Source: Paracentrotus lividus
Lineage: Eukaryota; Echinodermata; Echinoidea; Camarodonta; Echinidae
DNA length: 64,000 bases
Direction: 5' to 3'
Assembly: GCA_940671915.1 (NCBI GenBank)
Contig: CALNVZ010003433.1
Location: 35,846,555-35,910,554 of the forward strand
The notes beneath the pieces were generated by a model. That model was not told where the DNA came from and searched no databases. It saw only the letters and a program-made list of their open reading frames with translations. Below are positions 45,301 through 58,691 of the stretch, one piece after another; positions within the stretch are counted from its first letter, which is position 1, and every line of letters begins with the position of its first letter. Position numbers and translations under genes: made by a program.

Positions 45301-47272
45301 AGCAGTGTTCAGTGAAAATGTTTACAAATATCAATGTGAACGAAATTATAGAGACTCCACTTTGGAACCCACAGGCCGTAGAGTCGGTATAAAGCTGTAC
45401 GCGAAAGCCTGTGTTTCACGGGCAAGATATAATTTTCATCGTTTGTGTACGTCTGTAATATATCATGCTAAAAATAAACGACGCCAAAGCCAAAGAGAGA
45501 CCAACAATAATTTGCCTCCTCTGGTGCCTAGGTAAGCATGCGTGTAAAGCCGCAGTGCATTAAGTAGCAATTAACCAGCTTCCCATATTTGTTCACCCTC
45601 TGTCCATAGCACATCTGTATTTTCTTGCAAAAACTATCGATGCCGGCAAATTTAGGAAACACACACACACAAAAATCGAAGGTCCAAAAGTGTACATGCA
45701 TTTAAATTTTCTTTGAGGAGGGGTCTACCTTCGTTTATGCGCGATACACACGCCCATATTACATTATTAGGAAATTTAAATTTGAGCTATAACGTAGGTT
45801 CGAGAGACCGTTTGAGACGAGGAATCGTTTTTGTCGTCTTTGGCCGACCATACAAACCTATTCCCAAAGCACATCTGTGACAGAACGTTGTACATGAGCA
45901 AGGTGAGAAGGTTCTTGGGTTCTACCGGTTTTCCCTCTGCCTGGGCTAACTTCTTCTGGACCTTTGGATAGACGCTTGTAATAAGATCCTGGAGAGGTTT
46001 ACCTGTTGCAAAGTGCCTGGCAATGAAAAACAGATAATTAGTTTAAGTTAGCATGTCTTATCGAATAAATCACTGGACTCACTATGTAATTTTGTGGGGA
46101 CAGACAACTCGAATTCATCTGACTGATTAACTACCCGATATGGCGTGAAAATTTCTTCACTCTAAATGAAGAGTAGCAAATTAACTCATCACATTTAGAG
46201 AGTATTGAACGTCATGTCGACAATACCTACTCCGATGTTGTGATTGGTAAATTATCACGTGGTAAAACAATTTGCATTCGCCGCGCCATTTTCGCTAGCT
46301 GACCTTATTTGTTGAAAAATGATATTTAGCTTTATAATCCCAGCATAAGCATGGTACAAGTTAAATACACAAATTATCAACTACTCTCCCTCCCCCACCC
46401 CTAATGCGGCGGTCACAACTCGTCGTAGGCTACGGGGCACGTGCCATCGACGTAGCCTGCGTTGCATGTGCAATGCACGCACNNNNNNNNNNNNNNNNNN
46501 NNNNNNNCACCAAGTCCTTTTGGTCAAACTCTTCTGCGATCCTCGTTTCTATAAGTAAGTGTGTATTGTAAAAAAACTTTCCTGCTCGTTCCGTACATGC
46601 ATTCTACCTGTGAGGTACTTCCGCTGCACGAATTTCTAACGAAATCCATCGTAGGGGAGTTGCACGTCGAAGGTACGGCGAAGTTGTGACCGCCGCATAA
46701 CAACAATAATAAATTTTAAAAAAGGGATTCATCTTATGAACTTGGAAATATCTTACCTAAAGCAGAGTGGTGCCAACTTACGATGGAGTTTCCATGTTTC
46801 AGTGAACGGACTGAAGGCGATATCCTTAAGCCGTCAGTGAAAGCCCGACTATTTTAGAACAAAGAAAAAAAAATAACCCGGAAATAGATAATTAAATATG
46901 GAAAGCAACATCATCATTCAAATCAACAGGTCATGTATATTTTAACAACTTTTTATAATATGGTATTTCAAAACTTGTAGACGTATACAAACTATTGATT
47001 CAGGTCTTGATGAATAAATCTCGGTAAAACAAAAGAAGAATTTTAGTAATCTACGATACCAGGAGTTATGTTCTTGATTTTTAGGGACCAGTGCTTACAC
47101 GAGTATAAATCTGGTCGTCCGCAAAGTCCACTCCTTGTTTGAACGACGCATCTTTGATCAAGGCTGCGCGGTTCAGAACTACTATCTTCATCTATCACCC
47201 CTTAGCCTTAAATCCAAAGATGTCACCGTATTTTTCTTGCCCATTTCTTGTAGATCACCTCAGGAGATTCGC
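42323..47272 (-). CDS. Cytochrome P450 gene 3, partial (exons 9 to 2), sequence indel-damaged
   Basis: Exons, 5' to 3' on the minus strand: exon 2 about 47272-47099, exon 3 46848-46757, exon 4 46016-45858, exon 5 45118-44910, exon 6 44481-44359, exon 7 43879-43636, exon 8 42805-42705, exon 9 42578-42323. Exons 4, 5 and 6 have exactly the gene 2 lengths (159, 209, 123) and open frames (e.g. NIKDFYSLLLKAQEDAR). Exons 2, 3, 7, 8 and 9 carry one- to few-base indels that break the frame, including the haem loop, where GGCTGGTCTAGG stands for the CysLeuGly codons. The I-helix reads AGINTT, with Asn in the acid position. Intron 2 has a normal GT donor, unlike gene 2. Exon 1 was not found and probably lies beyond 64000. 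It is either a decayed gene or, more likely given the noise pattern, a gene in unpolished sequence. Confidence 0.8.
42941..43130. mobile_element. 190 bp palindromic MITE (in gene 3 intron 7)
   Basis: Both ends are GGTACCTTTCCAAAAG-like and inverted (GGTACC at 42941 and 43125). Subterminal GC-rich blocks GAACGCCGCAGTGCGGCG and its complement GCAGTGCGGCGTTC make a strong hairpin. The mirrored copy is at 57840-58027. Confidence 0.85.
46402..46700. mobile_element. Palindromic MITE containing the assembly gap
   Basis: Left end TAATGCGGCGGTCACAACT and right end AGTTGTGACCGCCGCATAA are inverted repeats. The GC-rich arms contain CTACGGGGCACGTGCC and CGACGTAGCC. The 25-N gap lies inside. It sits in intron 3 of P450 gene 3. 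Confidence 0.8.
46483..46507. other. Assembly gap of 25 N
   Basis: A run of exactly 25 N. The mirror copy reads continuously from the complement of the sequence right of the gap (54420-54458 against 46508-46545) into that left of it (54459 onwards against 46480 backwards). The true gap is therefore close to zero length. Confidence 0.95.
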
Positions 47273-48454
47273 ATGATGTTTATCAAGAATAATGTTCAAA
47301 GGTAAAGCAAACCATAACCATAAAATCATAATTAAATTAGTATATATAAAAGCAGGTTAATTGGAGAAAATAATTGGTAGAGTGTATATAAATGGTCATC
47401 TATTGTCATAAGCCTGCAAGGTGACTCCGATATTCGGATCGTATCTTTGTAGGAACCTCGCCAATTAGGGACTAGTGTATGCCAGGAAAATGGCGACGTG
47501 TGAGTTTGATGGTACGCGTACATCATCATATCGCAGCATCTTGCATTGTGCACAGGCGTCCTTTAGAGAGATGGCCACTTCAGTTGGTGGAGCATGTCAG
47601 GCACGCTGTATTTGTGCTATGAAGTTACCGGTCAAGAATCTGACAAAGTGCGTTGCTGCATTTCGAGTCTGTTGATATTTGTCTTGGGTAATATATAACG
47701 TACTCAAGAATAGTGTCGTACTAACACAGATAGCACAGTGTCTTTGCTTGTCTTAGACAAGGTCTCATCATGTTGCGCTGGGAAAGCGATAAACAGAGAT
47801 GGCTTTCTAGTCACTACTTTTATTGTGGTCTGTCCCAGTTTAGTAACTCTTAAGATGGACTGCACTGTCTGTTGTCTCCGAGAGAATCACCGTAAATGTA
47901 TAGATCCATTTGATGGGATTCATTTAATTGTACGTATATATATGACTTGACATGGCTTCAGGGGACTGAATGTAATGAACCAGTCAGTCTCCCATCTTCT
48001 GTAGTCCATCAAGGTCCCTGCTGCTATTTAAAGGTCATGTAAATTTTGGGAGACTAAATTTTTTGTTTTGCTTCCAAATATAATAATAATAAATGAAATA
48101 TCAATATTTACCTCTTTGTACAAAAGATTTGTTATAAAATCCACTCTAAACACTAGAATTTAGCAACAAAACTGTGTAAATATATCTTATGACAGTGCCA
48201 CAATCGATAGGATCTCACAGGCACAATGCCAGCATAAGCGGTTTGCGTGCAAAGCATATGCTATTCGTACCACAGACTGTACAACACGAATTTCACTCAC
48301 GCTATACCCAATCTGCTTGCTGATTGGCATGCCAGAGTTCTGGGGTGAGAATGAAGGAATATGGCCTTATTTGTGATGAACATTCTGTGCTCATGCAAAC
48401 TATTAACATTCGGTATCATGGAAAGACATGCATTAAAAACTGATTATATCCTTT
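47273..48454. other. Start of P450 gene 3 intron 1, no gene seen
   Basis: By analogy with gene 2 this is intron 1. Open frames at 47475-47675 and 47738-47950 contain no recognisable domain and have no splice context. Nothing else recognised. Confidence 0.5.
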
Positions 48455-50599
48455 GCCCTATATTTTTATGTCATTAGAACACCTATGAGGACAAGTTGAG
48501 CAATGTTTTAAAAATCATCTGTTTTTCTCATAACTACAAACTGATACTTATACGCTTTTCAAGTCCGTCGGAAACCGAAGCTAGGCGAAATCTTCGCACT
48601 ATTCGTATGCCTGTGCTAGCGAGTTCAGAGCCAAAACCAGCGGTCGGGCAATCGCGAGATCACGGTAATGGAAGAACTAAATAGTTCTATCTTCAACCGC
48701 AACATCAGGCTAAACATTAGCATTGATTCGATTGGGATAGTCCAGATCGGTCGTCAGGGGTTCTGAGAGCAATTACCGTATGTGGCCAAGTTTATTTTCT
48801 TGCCGCTGGGAACCAAACGTTAGCGTTTGCTCACACACAACTGTTGCACGTTGCGCATGCGCCAGCCCATATAGTGCTCATGTTTTCGAACAAACGTTCG
48901 GCACAGTTATAAATAAAGAATGCGAGCAGTCTAGGCCTAAATGTGACTTTAGTATACAGTTACGTTGAATAATCATCCCGATTTTACTTACGAACATTGA
49001 CAGGTGTCGCTGTCTCACACCGAGTGGATCACGCCTTGTGCCACAATGATCGGGTACATCAGCGCTATGATTAGCACGTTGATAGGGACGCAGCAATCGG
49101 TTACACATTGGCCACGACCATTGACCAGACGTTGGACAGGACCAACGAATACATCTTTTGATCACTTGTGCGAAAGTCATTTCTCAATGACAACGGCACA
49201 AGAAAGACTACAACGGGTCGCAATGGACGCCCATCCTCTGCCAACAGCTACTAGCACAGCTGACATAATGGTGTTAAATTATGCAGGTATCACCATTCTT
49301 CTTCGTGATCTTGTGGTAATACTCCAGGGAATCTGTTACTTTGTGATTTGGCAGTCAGTAATTGGGAGAGGATAATATGAATGCAATCTGAATTAGACGT
49401 TTGTAGCACCACGCACATACACCGCCCTAGTGGAGTATAGCTTACTGGCACCTGATGGTCTAGTCGGCGCAAGTGTTTGTATATGCATTGCATTTTAATT
49501 GCGATTCGTAGTGCACTGTCTATTATGCCAATCATAAATTAAATAGTTACAGCAGTCTCGTGTGTTCATCTTGTCATATACTTTACATCTCAAGGTATGT
49601 AGGAGTAGGAGAGATCATGTTTTGACAGAATATTGTTTAGTTTATATGAGCAACAGACTTTCGTCTTAACTCCTGGTTAACTATACGAGCACCGCGTATG
49701 TATACACCTGTATTTCCTGAACTTGTACCTAGTAGTAATTTAGCTAGTGTGATATTTAGTAGCAGAGATTTATATTAGATTTTAGAGCACGGATCATTAT
49801 AAGACATACAAATATTAATCTCTGGCAAGTCCGAAACACTATATGATTACTACCTCATGTGAATCCCATCACTTTTTATATTATGTAATGCACGACCATC
49901 AACCACAAAGCGTCTATCCTTGCATGGCAGAACACTTAACTAAGAGAAGTATCTAGTCGAGACACGTGTATGCACAAGAGTAAAAACTTGTGAAAATATC
50001 CCTTATAGACCATTGCCGTTACAAATTGACACAAGACTGGTAATATATCACATGCGCTTATTGATAATCTAAAATGATATGTAAAGGCCATTGCTACACA
50101 CATACAAATATAGAGAGCGCACTCTTATATAACATAATGTCAACAGACTCCCGCTATGACCAATATACCGAGCTCCCAGACGGATCGATTCCAAGTCGAG
50201 GCGTAGAGAGATCTTAACTAGTATTAGGTTCACGTGACACGTCTTGGTTAGCGATGCGTTCAAGGGACCCGAGTCTAGTTTACTAGGAGCAGTAGTCTGA
50301 CCAAAATAATCATATTTGATTTCACCTGCATCAAGTTTGAAACACCTACTAAACTAAAGAAAGTACGTTTTATGTTGCGATCCAATGAGAAAACCACCAA
50401 CATCTAGATACGATGATGACCGAACATTTACCACCTGCAAAGCCGCATAATCGATACAAAAGAACGCAGCATGTTTATCTGTGTACACAAAAGAGCAATG
50501 ATACTTCACACACCATATAACATAAATTTGTACGTAGTATAATGAAAGTATGTTATAAACACACAGTATGAAAGTAGAAATATGGACCTATGAAGCTCA

Positions 50600-52860
50600 T
50601 GTGCTATATATTCTCAGTCGTTGAGTACTAAAAATCGGTGCTTAACTGAGCACTTTTCATTGAGCAAAGATAGATATTTAATTGCTACCTAGGTGGCGAT
50701 AGACCAGCGGCGGAGATGAGGCGGGAGAGTGAATGCATCCCCACACAGACCAACGCGATAAAGGTAGAGGGGGATTGCGCATAGCATGACACAGTCACCC
50801 CAACTCTACGTCAGATTTCCCTGTGATAGTATTCATGTTTTAGAGGCAAGACAATTGGGTTTGCACACTCTCTAGTCTACCTTACACGGAAGCTCTGAAA
50901 CAGTTACGAGCTGCTCCTACCGCGAAGACTGCGCGAAGTGTCCGCATCTATCTTTCGTAAGATAGACTCGATACTGTGCACAATATAATATGAGACAAAG
51001 AGACATTAGCATTATGAATGTATAATGTATCAGAGTAAACTCCAATTAATTATCTACTATATCAACTTACTACTAATCGATTTACTGAGCCGTAGCCTAT
51101 ATATTACTACTGGCCATATCCGTACTTGTATTTCTCTAATTTAATTTGTGCAGAGGAGATACTAAATAAATGATTTGTTTTTTCTTCTGCACTCCTAGAG
51201 ATTCTATTCATCGAGTCTCATTAACTATGCAGAAGCCTTATCGCATCTAGATATCAATTAAATTGGAGTGTACCATATCATTTCATATATTAACCACATC
51301 GTACTCAGTTAATATATATTTTATCTCCAATTATTTTACAGACCGGTCTATTTATGTAAGAGTATGACTAACCAATGTCTAACCTTTCAGTAATATTTTT
51401 TGGAGTCTAGGAGATTATGAGCCCTTTATGGATTAGCCTGAATCGGCTCAGCCATACCATAGCGCTTCTTTTTTCTTAGCATTCAGAGGCCAGCTATTGG
51501 CGCTCAGCCGGAGGTCGTAACACATACACTGAAGTTGGCTGCATATAAATCCTACGATAACGGCATGAAATTGGGTCATTAATAAGTAATAACTATCACG
51601 TGTTTATTAGTGCAAGCCATGCATTATATTTTGTTGAGGGTATATCAGCGCTAGACCCGGAAACGCCCTGTTTATTAGCCCTCTGATTCTTTAGTGTGTA
51701 TATGAACCTATGAAAAACCACCTCTCGTGTAAATCAAAAAGTTCTCCTCGTCTATGCAGGACTATCGCCCGCCACGACGCTGGAATTGTGTAGTGACCTT
51801 GCGCCGACAAAGACACAATTCGAGCGCCCAACCCCAAATCGGCCCGTTTTTAGAGCCATCTTGTATTATCTCCAAGCAACTAAAGCACTGGGTCCCTAAA
51901 AAATCAAGAAACTAACTCCTGGTACCTAATACAAAAAACATTCGGTAGGTTGTATGAGAAGCCGGAGAAAGAATAAGATATGAGATCAACAAGACAGGCC
52001 CCGACCTGACATAAAAAGAGGTCACGGATTGTAGTGGGGCTGTTGGCTCACCCACAGATTTCTCTTAGAAAAATAACAATCCAGCGAATCGAGACAAGTC
52101 TGTGCAAGAGCGTAAAAACATTTGACCAGGTGATTTAGAAGCGAGAGAGTTTGTATTGATATCTAGCATATCACACCAAAGAAGGGTTGCAATAAAAAGG
52201 AGTACTACCGATTCTATCTGCGCGGTTTGATTTGTCTCGTATATTCTAGTTCTAAATTCAAACAAATGATCAGGCTTCTCCACTGGAGGCTCTATGACAT
52301 GTGAAGCATATCAGCACATATTCAGTACTAGTCACTAGAGAGATTCAAGACAGACAGCACCGTACATCGTAAAAAGTGGCATCAAACTGCTGCCTACACT
52401 TAGTAGTAAATTTACTCTCATTATATCCAACACTGAGGCCAAAGAGTGAGAGAGATATAAGAAATCACAACATGTTATAAAAAGACTATTTTATTGAGGG
52501 CCTTACCGATTGCGTATACCAATAAAGGGTTATTCAGCAAAAAATACCGGGAACGTTCCAAAACGGACCCTACGCCACTAACTGAGCACCTTCTCCTCAA
52601 ATCATATTGAACTGACAAATACACTCAACATGAACCAACGAAGAGGAAATATTTCAGTATAAGAAATAAAAGGTCGTAAGATGACACCAGACAGAGAGAA
52701 GATATAGACACTAGAAGAAAACAAAAAATTCTTCCTGGAATAATAAAATAAGTAAGACAATATAATATAGGTAGAAATAAATAATAATAATAACGATATA
52801 AGGAAAATAATTAAATCTGGATTTGTAATAATGAATACATAATAAATATTATATATTATA
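50600..52860. other. Featureless, low-confidence sequence at the mirror turning point
   Basis: No repeats, no domain-bearing frames and no similarity to other parts of the window. Local composition looks randomised. It lies between the forward noisy copy and the reverse copy. I see nothing in it that supports biology. Confidence 0.5.
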
Positions 52861-52864
52861 TAAA

Positions 52865-54190
52865 ATGAAATAACAATATGCGAAGCGGAAGCGCGAGCGA
52901 AATTTTGAGTCCGGAAAGAAAAGGAGTGTGCAAAGCCCATTCAGTCTAAAAAATATATCACCGTGAAGAAGTGGGGATGATTGCAACATGCCACCCACCT
53001 TTTGAGTTGGGGATGCTCCCCCCCCATCACCCCGCTTGTCTACGCCCCTGGTACATATAACTTGTCTAAGCCATTCATAGCACAATTGTACTCAGAAAAT
53101 TAAATGACTCATAGTCATAGTCACATACTTGTGATAACACACTTCATGCAACTCACGTACAATTATGTGATAGGGTGTGAAGACATGCTCTGTTGTCAGT
53201 ACATGCTACTTTTGTCAATTTGTCAGTATCGTCAGTCGTTGTTGAATGGGGCAACTCCAAAGTTTCGGATGAGGTCCAATGAAAAGTAAATCAAAGAATT
53301 GTTCGCTAATGCTCCAGTAACACCGGACCTTGAAACAGATACCAAAACCGGTCAAGAACTAAAAAGCTTAACATTTACTCGACTGACCGTCTGGACGATT
53401 CGGTCTAGCGGTGTGAATAGATATAAGGTGCCCTAAATGTTTGGTTTGCAATGCCTCATCAATATTAGATTAAAAGGGAGATATTCAATATTTGTAAGAT
53501 ATTAGTATCGCAATTGGTTTAAAAAAGATCATTTTAATTACATTTTGCCATACACCGTTAATGAGTAACATGATTATCGTATGCATTTGCATAAGCATGG
53601 TTGAAGTCAGCAAAACCATGATATAAGTGAAGCTCATGAAAAAATCCATACCTTCGTTGCGGAGAAATTAGTCGAAAATCATGACATACTCCCATGACAA
53701 CATAATACATAGGCCTACTAGTTAGAACAGGGTCATAGAGGGATAAAACAGGGTTAAAAGCTGTCATAAAATCAAATAATCGTCAAAATCATGATATTAC
53801 CTCAATTCTTGAGATAGAATGAACGATATATGAGAATCATAGCCTATAAATCACGATAAACTTTCTGTAGACCTTATCAGGTGCAGTACTATCCATAGGC
53901 AGAATAGGATTGGACGCCTTATCAGTGGATTTCATACTTTCTCAATTAACTGGACCAACAAGAATTCCCGAAGGATTCAAGTCAGAAATGACAAAATAAC
54001 ATCTGAGCATAACCGTAAGGAGCGTCATTGGATCCGTTTTCTGTTCCGTTGTTCATTAATGATCCTCCCCAGATATCAAAGTTCGTTGGCTCAACGTCGG
54101 CAATGGTCGTGGCATTACGTTGGGCTAACGTTATCTTGCGCGTGACCAAAAACGTTGGCACAACGTTGCACGTTGAGGCGAATTGCCGAA
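52865..54190. repeat. Inverted copy of 62601-64000
   Basis: Landmarks run in reverse complement: CCAGGGGCGTAGACA at about 53035-53051 against 63979-64000, CATAGTCATAGTCAC at about 53110 against 63900-63917, and the foldback element half at 54068-54188 against 62800-62925. The segment 52870-52910 also holds a GCGAAGCGGAAGCGCGAGC word of the G-rich TIR family. Confidence 0.8.
54068..54188. mobile_element. Half copy of a GTTGGGCCAACG foldback element
   Basis: Begins CCCAGATATCAAAGTTCG and continues with GTTGGCTCAACGTCGGCAATGG and CGTTGGCACAACGTTGCACG split by short segments. It is the complement of the right half of 62601-62925 and lies in the mirrored region, so it may not be an independent genomic copy. 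Confidence 0.6.
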
Positions 54191-54927
54191 CAGTTGGAAT
54201 CCGTAATACGTATACATAAAGATGATTACACGTGCGAATTCGCTCATAACCAGCAGGAACACGGTGGGACCAAAAAAAGACATATGTATAAAGAGAGGAA
54301 GAAGAAAAAAGAATAATGGTCAGGCAGGGACCAAAATAAAGGTTAAAAAAAAAAGAAGATAATACGGTTAGATGCATGCTAACTACGAGAGAAGTTTTTA
54401 CAATACCTTACTAAAGAACGCAGGAATCGCAAGAAAAGTTGACGCCAGGAGACTTGTCGTGCATTGCACATGCAAACGCAGAGGCTACGTTCGATGGCAC
54501 GTGCCCCGTAGCCCTACGAACGATTGTGACGCGCGCATTAGGGTGGGAGGGAGTAGTTTGATTAATTTTGTGTATTTAACTTGTACATGCTTATGCCTGG
54601 ATTATAAACTAAAATAATCATTTTTCAACAAAGGTAGTCTAGCGAAAAAGGCGCGGCGAAATGCAAATTGGTTTTACCAACGTGATAATTTACCATCACA
54701 ACATCGGAGTAAGGTATGTCGACCATGACGTTCAATACTCTTAAAATGTTATTGAGTTAAATTTTGCCTTTGTTACTTTTCCCAAATTTTAGAGTGAGAA
54801 TTTTCACGCATATCGGGTAGTTAATCAGTCAGATGATGTCGAGTTGTCTGTCCCCACAAAATTACATAGTGTCCAGTAATTATTCGTAAGACTGCTAACT
54901 TAAACTAATTATCGTTTCAATGACCAG

Positions 54928-57900
54928 GCACTTGCAACAGGTAAACTCTCCAGGATCTTATTACAAGCGTCTATCCAAAGGTCCAGAAGAAGTATAGCGC
55001 CAGCAGAGGGACCGGTAGAACCCAAGAAACTGCTCACCTTGCTCATGTACGAACGTTCTGTTCACGATGTCTTTGGGATAGTTGTTTGGTCGGCCAAAGA
55101 CGACAAACGATTCCTCGTCTCAATAACGGGTCTCTCGAAAACCTACGTTATAGCTCAATTTAAATTTCCCTAATAATTATGGGCGTGTGTATCGCGCATA
55201 AACGAAGGTAGACCCTCTCGAAAGAAAATTTAAATGCATGACACTTTGGACCTTCGATTTATTGGGGTGTGTGTTTCCTAAATTTGCTCGGCATCGATAG
55301 TTTTTGCAAGAAATACAGATGTGCTATGGACAGAGGGTGAACAATATATGGGAAGGCGGTTAATTGCTATCTTAATGCACTGCGGCTCACGCATGCTACC
55401 TAGGCACCAGAGGAGCCAAATTATTGTTGGTCTCCTCTTTGGCTTTGGCGTCGTTATTTTTAGCATGATATATTACAGACTACACAAAAACGATGAAAAT
55501 TATATCTGCCCCCGTGAAAACACAGGCTTTCGCGTCAGGGCTTTTTTAATGACCCGACACCTACGGGCGCTGTGGGTTTCGGCAGAAGGGAGTCTCTATA
55601 ATTTCGTTTTCCACCATTGAAATGTAACATTTCACTGAACACTGCTTTAAATTCCCTGGAAATCATGAAATGAATATCGTAGTAACCTGACATACGTGAA
55701 CGTAAAGTCCCTATTAGGTCGCAAATTCGATTTCTAATCAGATGCCTTTATTGCTTTATGATTATCAAGATGGTTACAACTAAAGTTTATTTTCAAATCA
55801 TTGATAATCTAATTGAATATGTTGGTTACAGCCTATGAAGTTGAAACGCCCGTATAAATTGAGTTCCAACGCTTATGAAAATTAATGAGGGATTTGGTCC
55901 TGGAATCAAAGCAGCAGACTATCTTTTCTTTGGCCAAGTAAAATAACCAAAAACAGTGTCTCTTCGGTTAATGAAGGACATAGTGAAGAAAAAATTAATA
56001 CCATTCCTTTCAAGCACAGTTGGAGTGAAAGGAAGAAGAAGTATGAGCCCCAGGTGAGAAATGAAATTCGACCCAATGACAAGAAAGAAGGTAGGGAGAT
56101 GAGAGAGGGGAAGAGGTGAAGGTTTGGGCTAAGGGAGAAAGTTTGGCATCAAAAAAAGAGAAGGAAAAGGGCAAAAGTGACTGAAAATAAAGGATGGTAT
56201 TATTTTCTTTTGCGAATAGCATGACTGCAAAATAAACCTGAAGCATGTACGGTTACCTTTAAAAAGTATGATTTGCCCTAGTCCAGGCTTCAAATACTCT
56301 ATTCTTGTACAGTGGTTGCCAAACAATCATAAGACGTCAATAACTTTTAATTTCGATTTAAACTTATGTTTGAATGGAGTTGGTATACTTTCGGATTCGA
56401 ACATGAAATACAAATCATGTTGACTAATTGATGTCTTTGTCCATATCTAATTATCAATACCTTACAGAAAACATCAAGGATTTCTACAGTCTGCTTCTAA
56501 AAGCCCAGAAACGCAGAACAGGGGAAATGTTTGAACAAACTGACAGACACCAGTCTTCCAGACGTGTCAGATATCTTGGAGGTGATCTTGTTACTTAAAA
56601 GAAATTGTGTGTCCACATAGTAATACGCTTACAGTTTTCCAAATTTTCTGAACAGCTGTTTTGAGTTAATGTAAAGGCAATATCGTGGTTTGACTATGAC
56701 GCAACTCAAATTAAAACCCATTAATGGTCCTTATTAATTTTTTTTAAGGTTTACTTACTTGTAAGGTATTTTTATTAAAATAACATAATTGAATGAAAAG
56801 TGAATATCCGCAAACTGATGCAAGACAGATTAATGACACACATCCAATGAATGAATAAAATTGCACTCTATGTCGGATGTACTACAACTTTTTTGGGCTG
56901 GATTTTTTTTTGTTTTTGTTTTTTGTTGGGGGGGGGGGGTTCAAAGTTGAACACTTTTTCCACTCTGAGTTCGGATATTAGAAATCCGCCCAAAGTCGTA
57001 TCATAAAACTGCTCTATAATTATTCGGTCGGAGTGCATATTAACTGTTTTATCCCATTGCTTTTCTAAGCTGGTATTAACAACGACCGTTGAGACCTGAA
57101 CTGGGGACTTGCTCTCCTTGTGACCCATCTCGAGTTCAGACACGGTTCAAGCTGAAAGATCGATTGACGTCATCGGTCGTGGATCGTTTTCCACCGTCAA
57201 CGAACCGCGGGAGTCTTCCTTATACGGGAGGGCTACAGCTCTACGAAGTCACGCGATACAGCAGTATCATCCCCTCTAAGCCGTTCCCCACTCCCACTAG
57301 CGGGACAACAGAATTCGGTAAATTTTAAGATGGTCTTAACGCTTTTGGCAGGCCTATGACATTCTACGATTCTGTGGATTATGATGAAGTCTTATCAATG
57401 CTTAGGCTTTCCTCTAAATGATTACAACCGGGAGATGGGTGGTTGTATATCATCTTTGATATCGTTGGATTTTGATAACTAACTTTCCGTAGTCTCGTGG
57501 AACAATCTCTGATGATATTAACAGTTTCACTGCACTTCCATTTGCCGGTTTTGTTCCTACCTATTTTCCTATTTATTAAATTTGCGAAAATGTCGGATTT
57601 TCTTACTAACTTGCAATCTGGTTCGGATGCCCAGCTATGTAACCGTTTGAGAATCATATGCTAACACTGGAGTTGTTCCGTGAAAAAAGGCAACAAAGCA
57701 CATATAAACCATACAGTACACTGGCCCGTAGATCTAGCCCTTGTTGAGTTAAACAATACGCGATTCCTGAAGGATGCAATTTGAGACATTAAATGGCATT
57801 CTTTGATTGTTTAAATAATGTGAACCAAGAATTTACTAAGGTACCTTCCAAAAGAATACAGCCGCGCCCGCTGCGTTGAACGCCGCACTGCGCGGGCTTT

Positions 57901-58691
57901 TAGCAGAATAACTGTTTCCCTATATTCTTCCATGAATCAATGGGAGGGGATACCTCGTCTAGGTAAAGCGCCGCAACTGCGGCGTTCACGGGCAGCGGAC
58001 CGCCGTCCTACCTTTTGGAAAGGTACCTAAAATTATGGAGCGCAAAACGACAAAGCGTAAATTAGGGTTTTAAAGTGCGTCACCTCTAGATTGGAAATAT
58101 TTTTTAAACGTTTAATATCTAAGCCAAGAAATGTTTACTTACAGTAATAAATATAAGGGGTTTTGCTATCGCAGCTGGCTATTTAGTCCTTCCTAAAGGA
58201 ACCACAGTGATGATCTATGAATATACCTCCACGGCATGCATTGAACGATTCTGATGAATTGGGACCTAACGCCGACAAGTTCCTTCAGGTAAAAGATCGA
58301 TTAAAACATCTCCCGGGGAATATAGCTATGACATCATCATATCCATTAAGTTGAAGATCAATTCTTTTGTTAAGCAGCATTTGCAGCTTGAGGGCTACAC
58401 TGTTAATTTGTATAAAACCTTTTTCAATAATCAGAACACTTTTCTTGAACGCCCTAGTGGGTCAGTCCCGTGAGCATCGCTTCCAGATTCCCCCGTCGGA
58501 GCAGGTCGCGAGGCTGGTCTAGGTAAGCGTCAAGGCCTGTCTCTCCTAATCTTCACCTGGTTTCTTGTTCAGAACTACAGCTTCAGCAAGTTCCTGGAAA
58601 GGAGTCTGAAGACATCCTGAATGAAACTGATTCCAAACACGCTGCTGGAAGAATTCCTCCCGTACGGGATCATAATTAAGAAAGGAATAAG
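54928..58691 (+). pseudogene. Mirror-image, indel-ridden copy of P450 gene 3 exons 4-9
   Basis: Recognisable exon equivalents on the plus strand: exon 4 54928-55081, exon 5 55832-56053, exon 6 56468-56581, exon 7 57070-57317, exon 8 58175-58288, exon 9 58435-58691. Splice signals remain (CTTACAG before exon 6, CAG|GTGAGA after exon 5), but frames break every few tens of bases and lengths deviate from the conserved ones. Fragments such as GSLPYTGG..LYEV and the I-helix TT remain visible. Exons 1-3 are absent because the arm ends before them. Most likely an assembly artefact duplicating gene 3; a real inverted pseudogene is the alternative. Confidence 0.75.
57840..58027. mobile_element. Mirrored copy of the 190 bp palindromic MITE
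   Basis: Begins and ends with GGTACC and has the same GGCGTTCACG and GAACGCCGCACTGCG blocks as 42941-43130, in the inverted-repeat right arm. Confidence 0.75.

Larger units (their letters stand above)
39542..46612. repeat. Left arm of a 7-8 kb inverted repeat
   Basis: The reverse complement of this stretch recurs at 54361-62413. Matching landmarks include the poly-A/T tract at 41151-41180 against about 60706-60729, the palindromic MITE at 42941-43130 against 57840-58027, P450 exons 4 to 9, and the start AAGTGACAGAGA (39549) against the end TCTCTGTCACT (about 62400). The arms differ by many small indels. Confidence 0.9.

Noticed and set aside
47475..47675. Cys-containing 66-codon frame considered as a zinc-finger exon
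   Set aside because: Cys spacing fits no known finger, and it lies in intron 1 of gene 3 in sequence of doubtful quality.
54928..58691. A fourth functional P450 gene
   Set aside because: It is the complement of gene 3 with dense indels, lacks exons 1-3 and lies in the likely misassembled segment.
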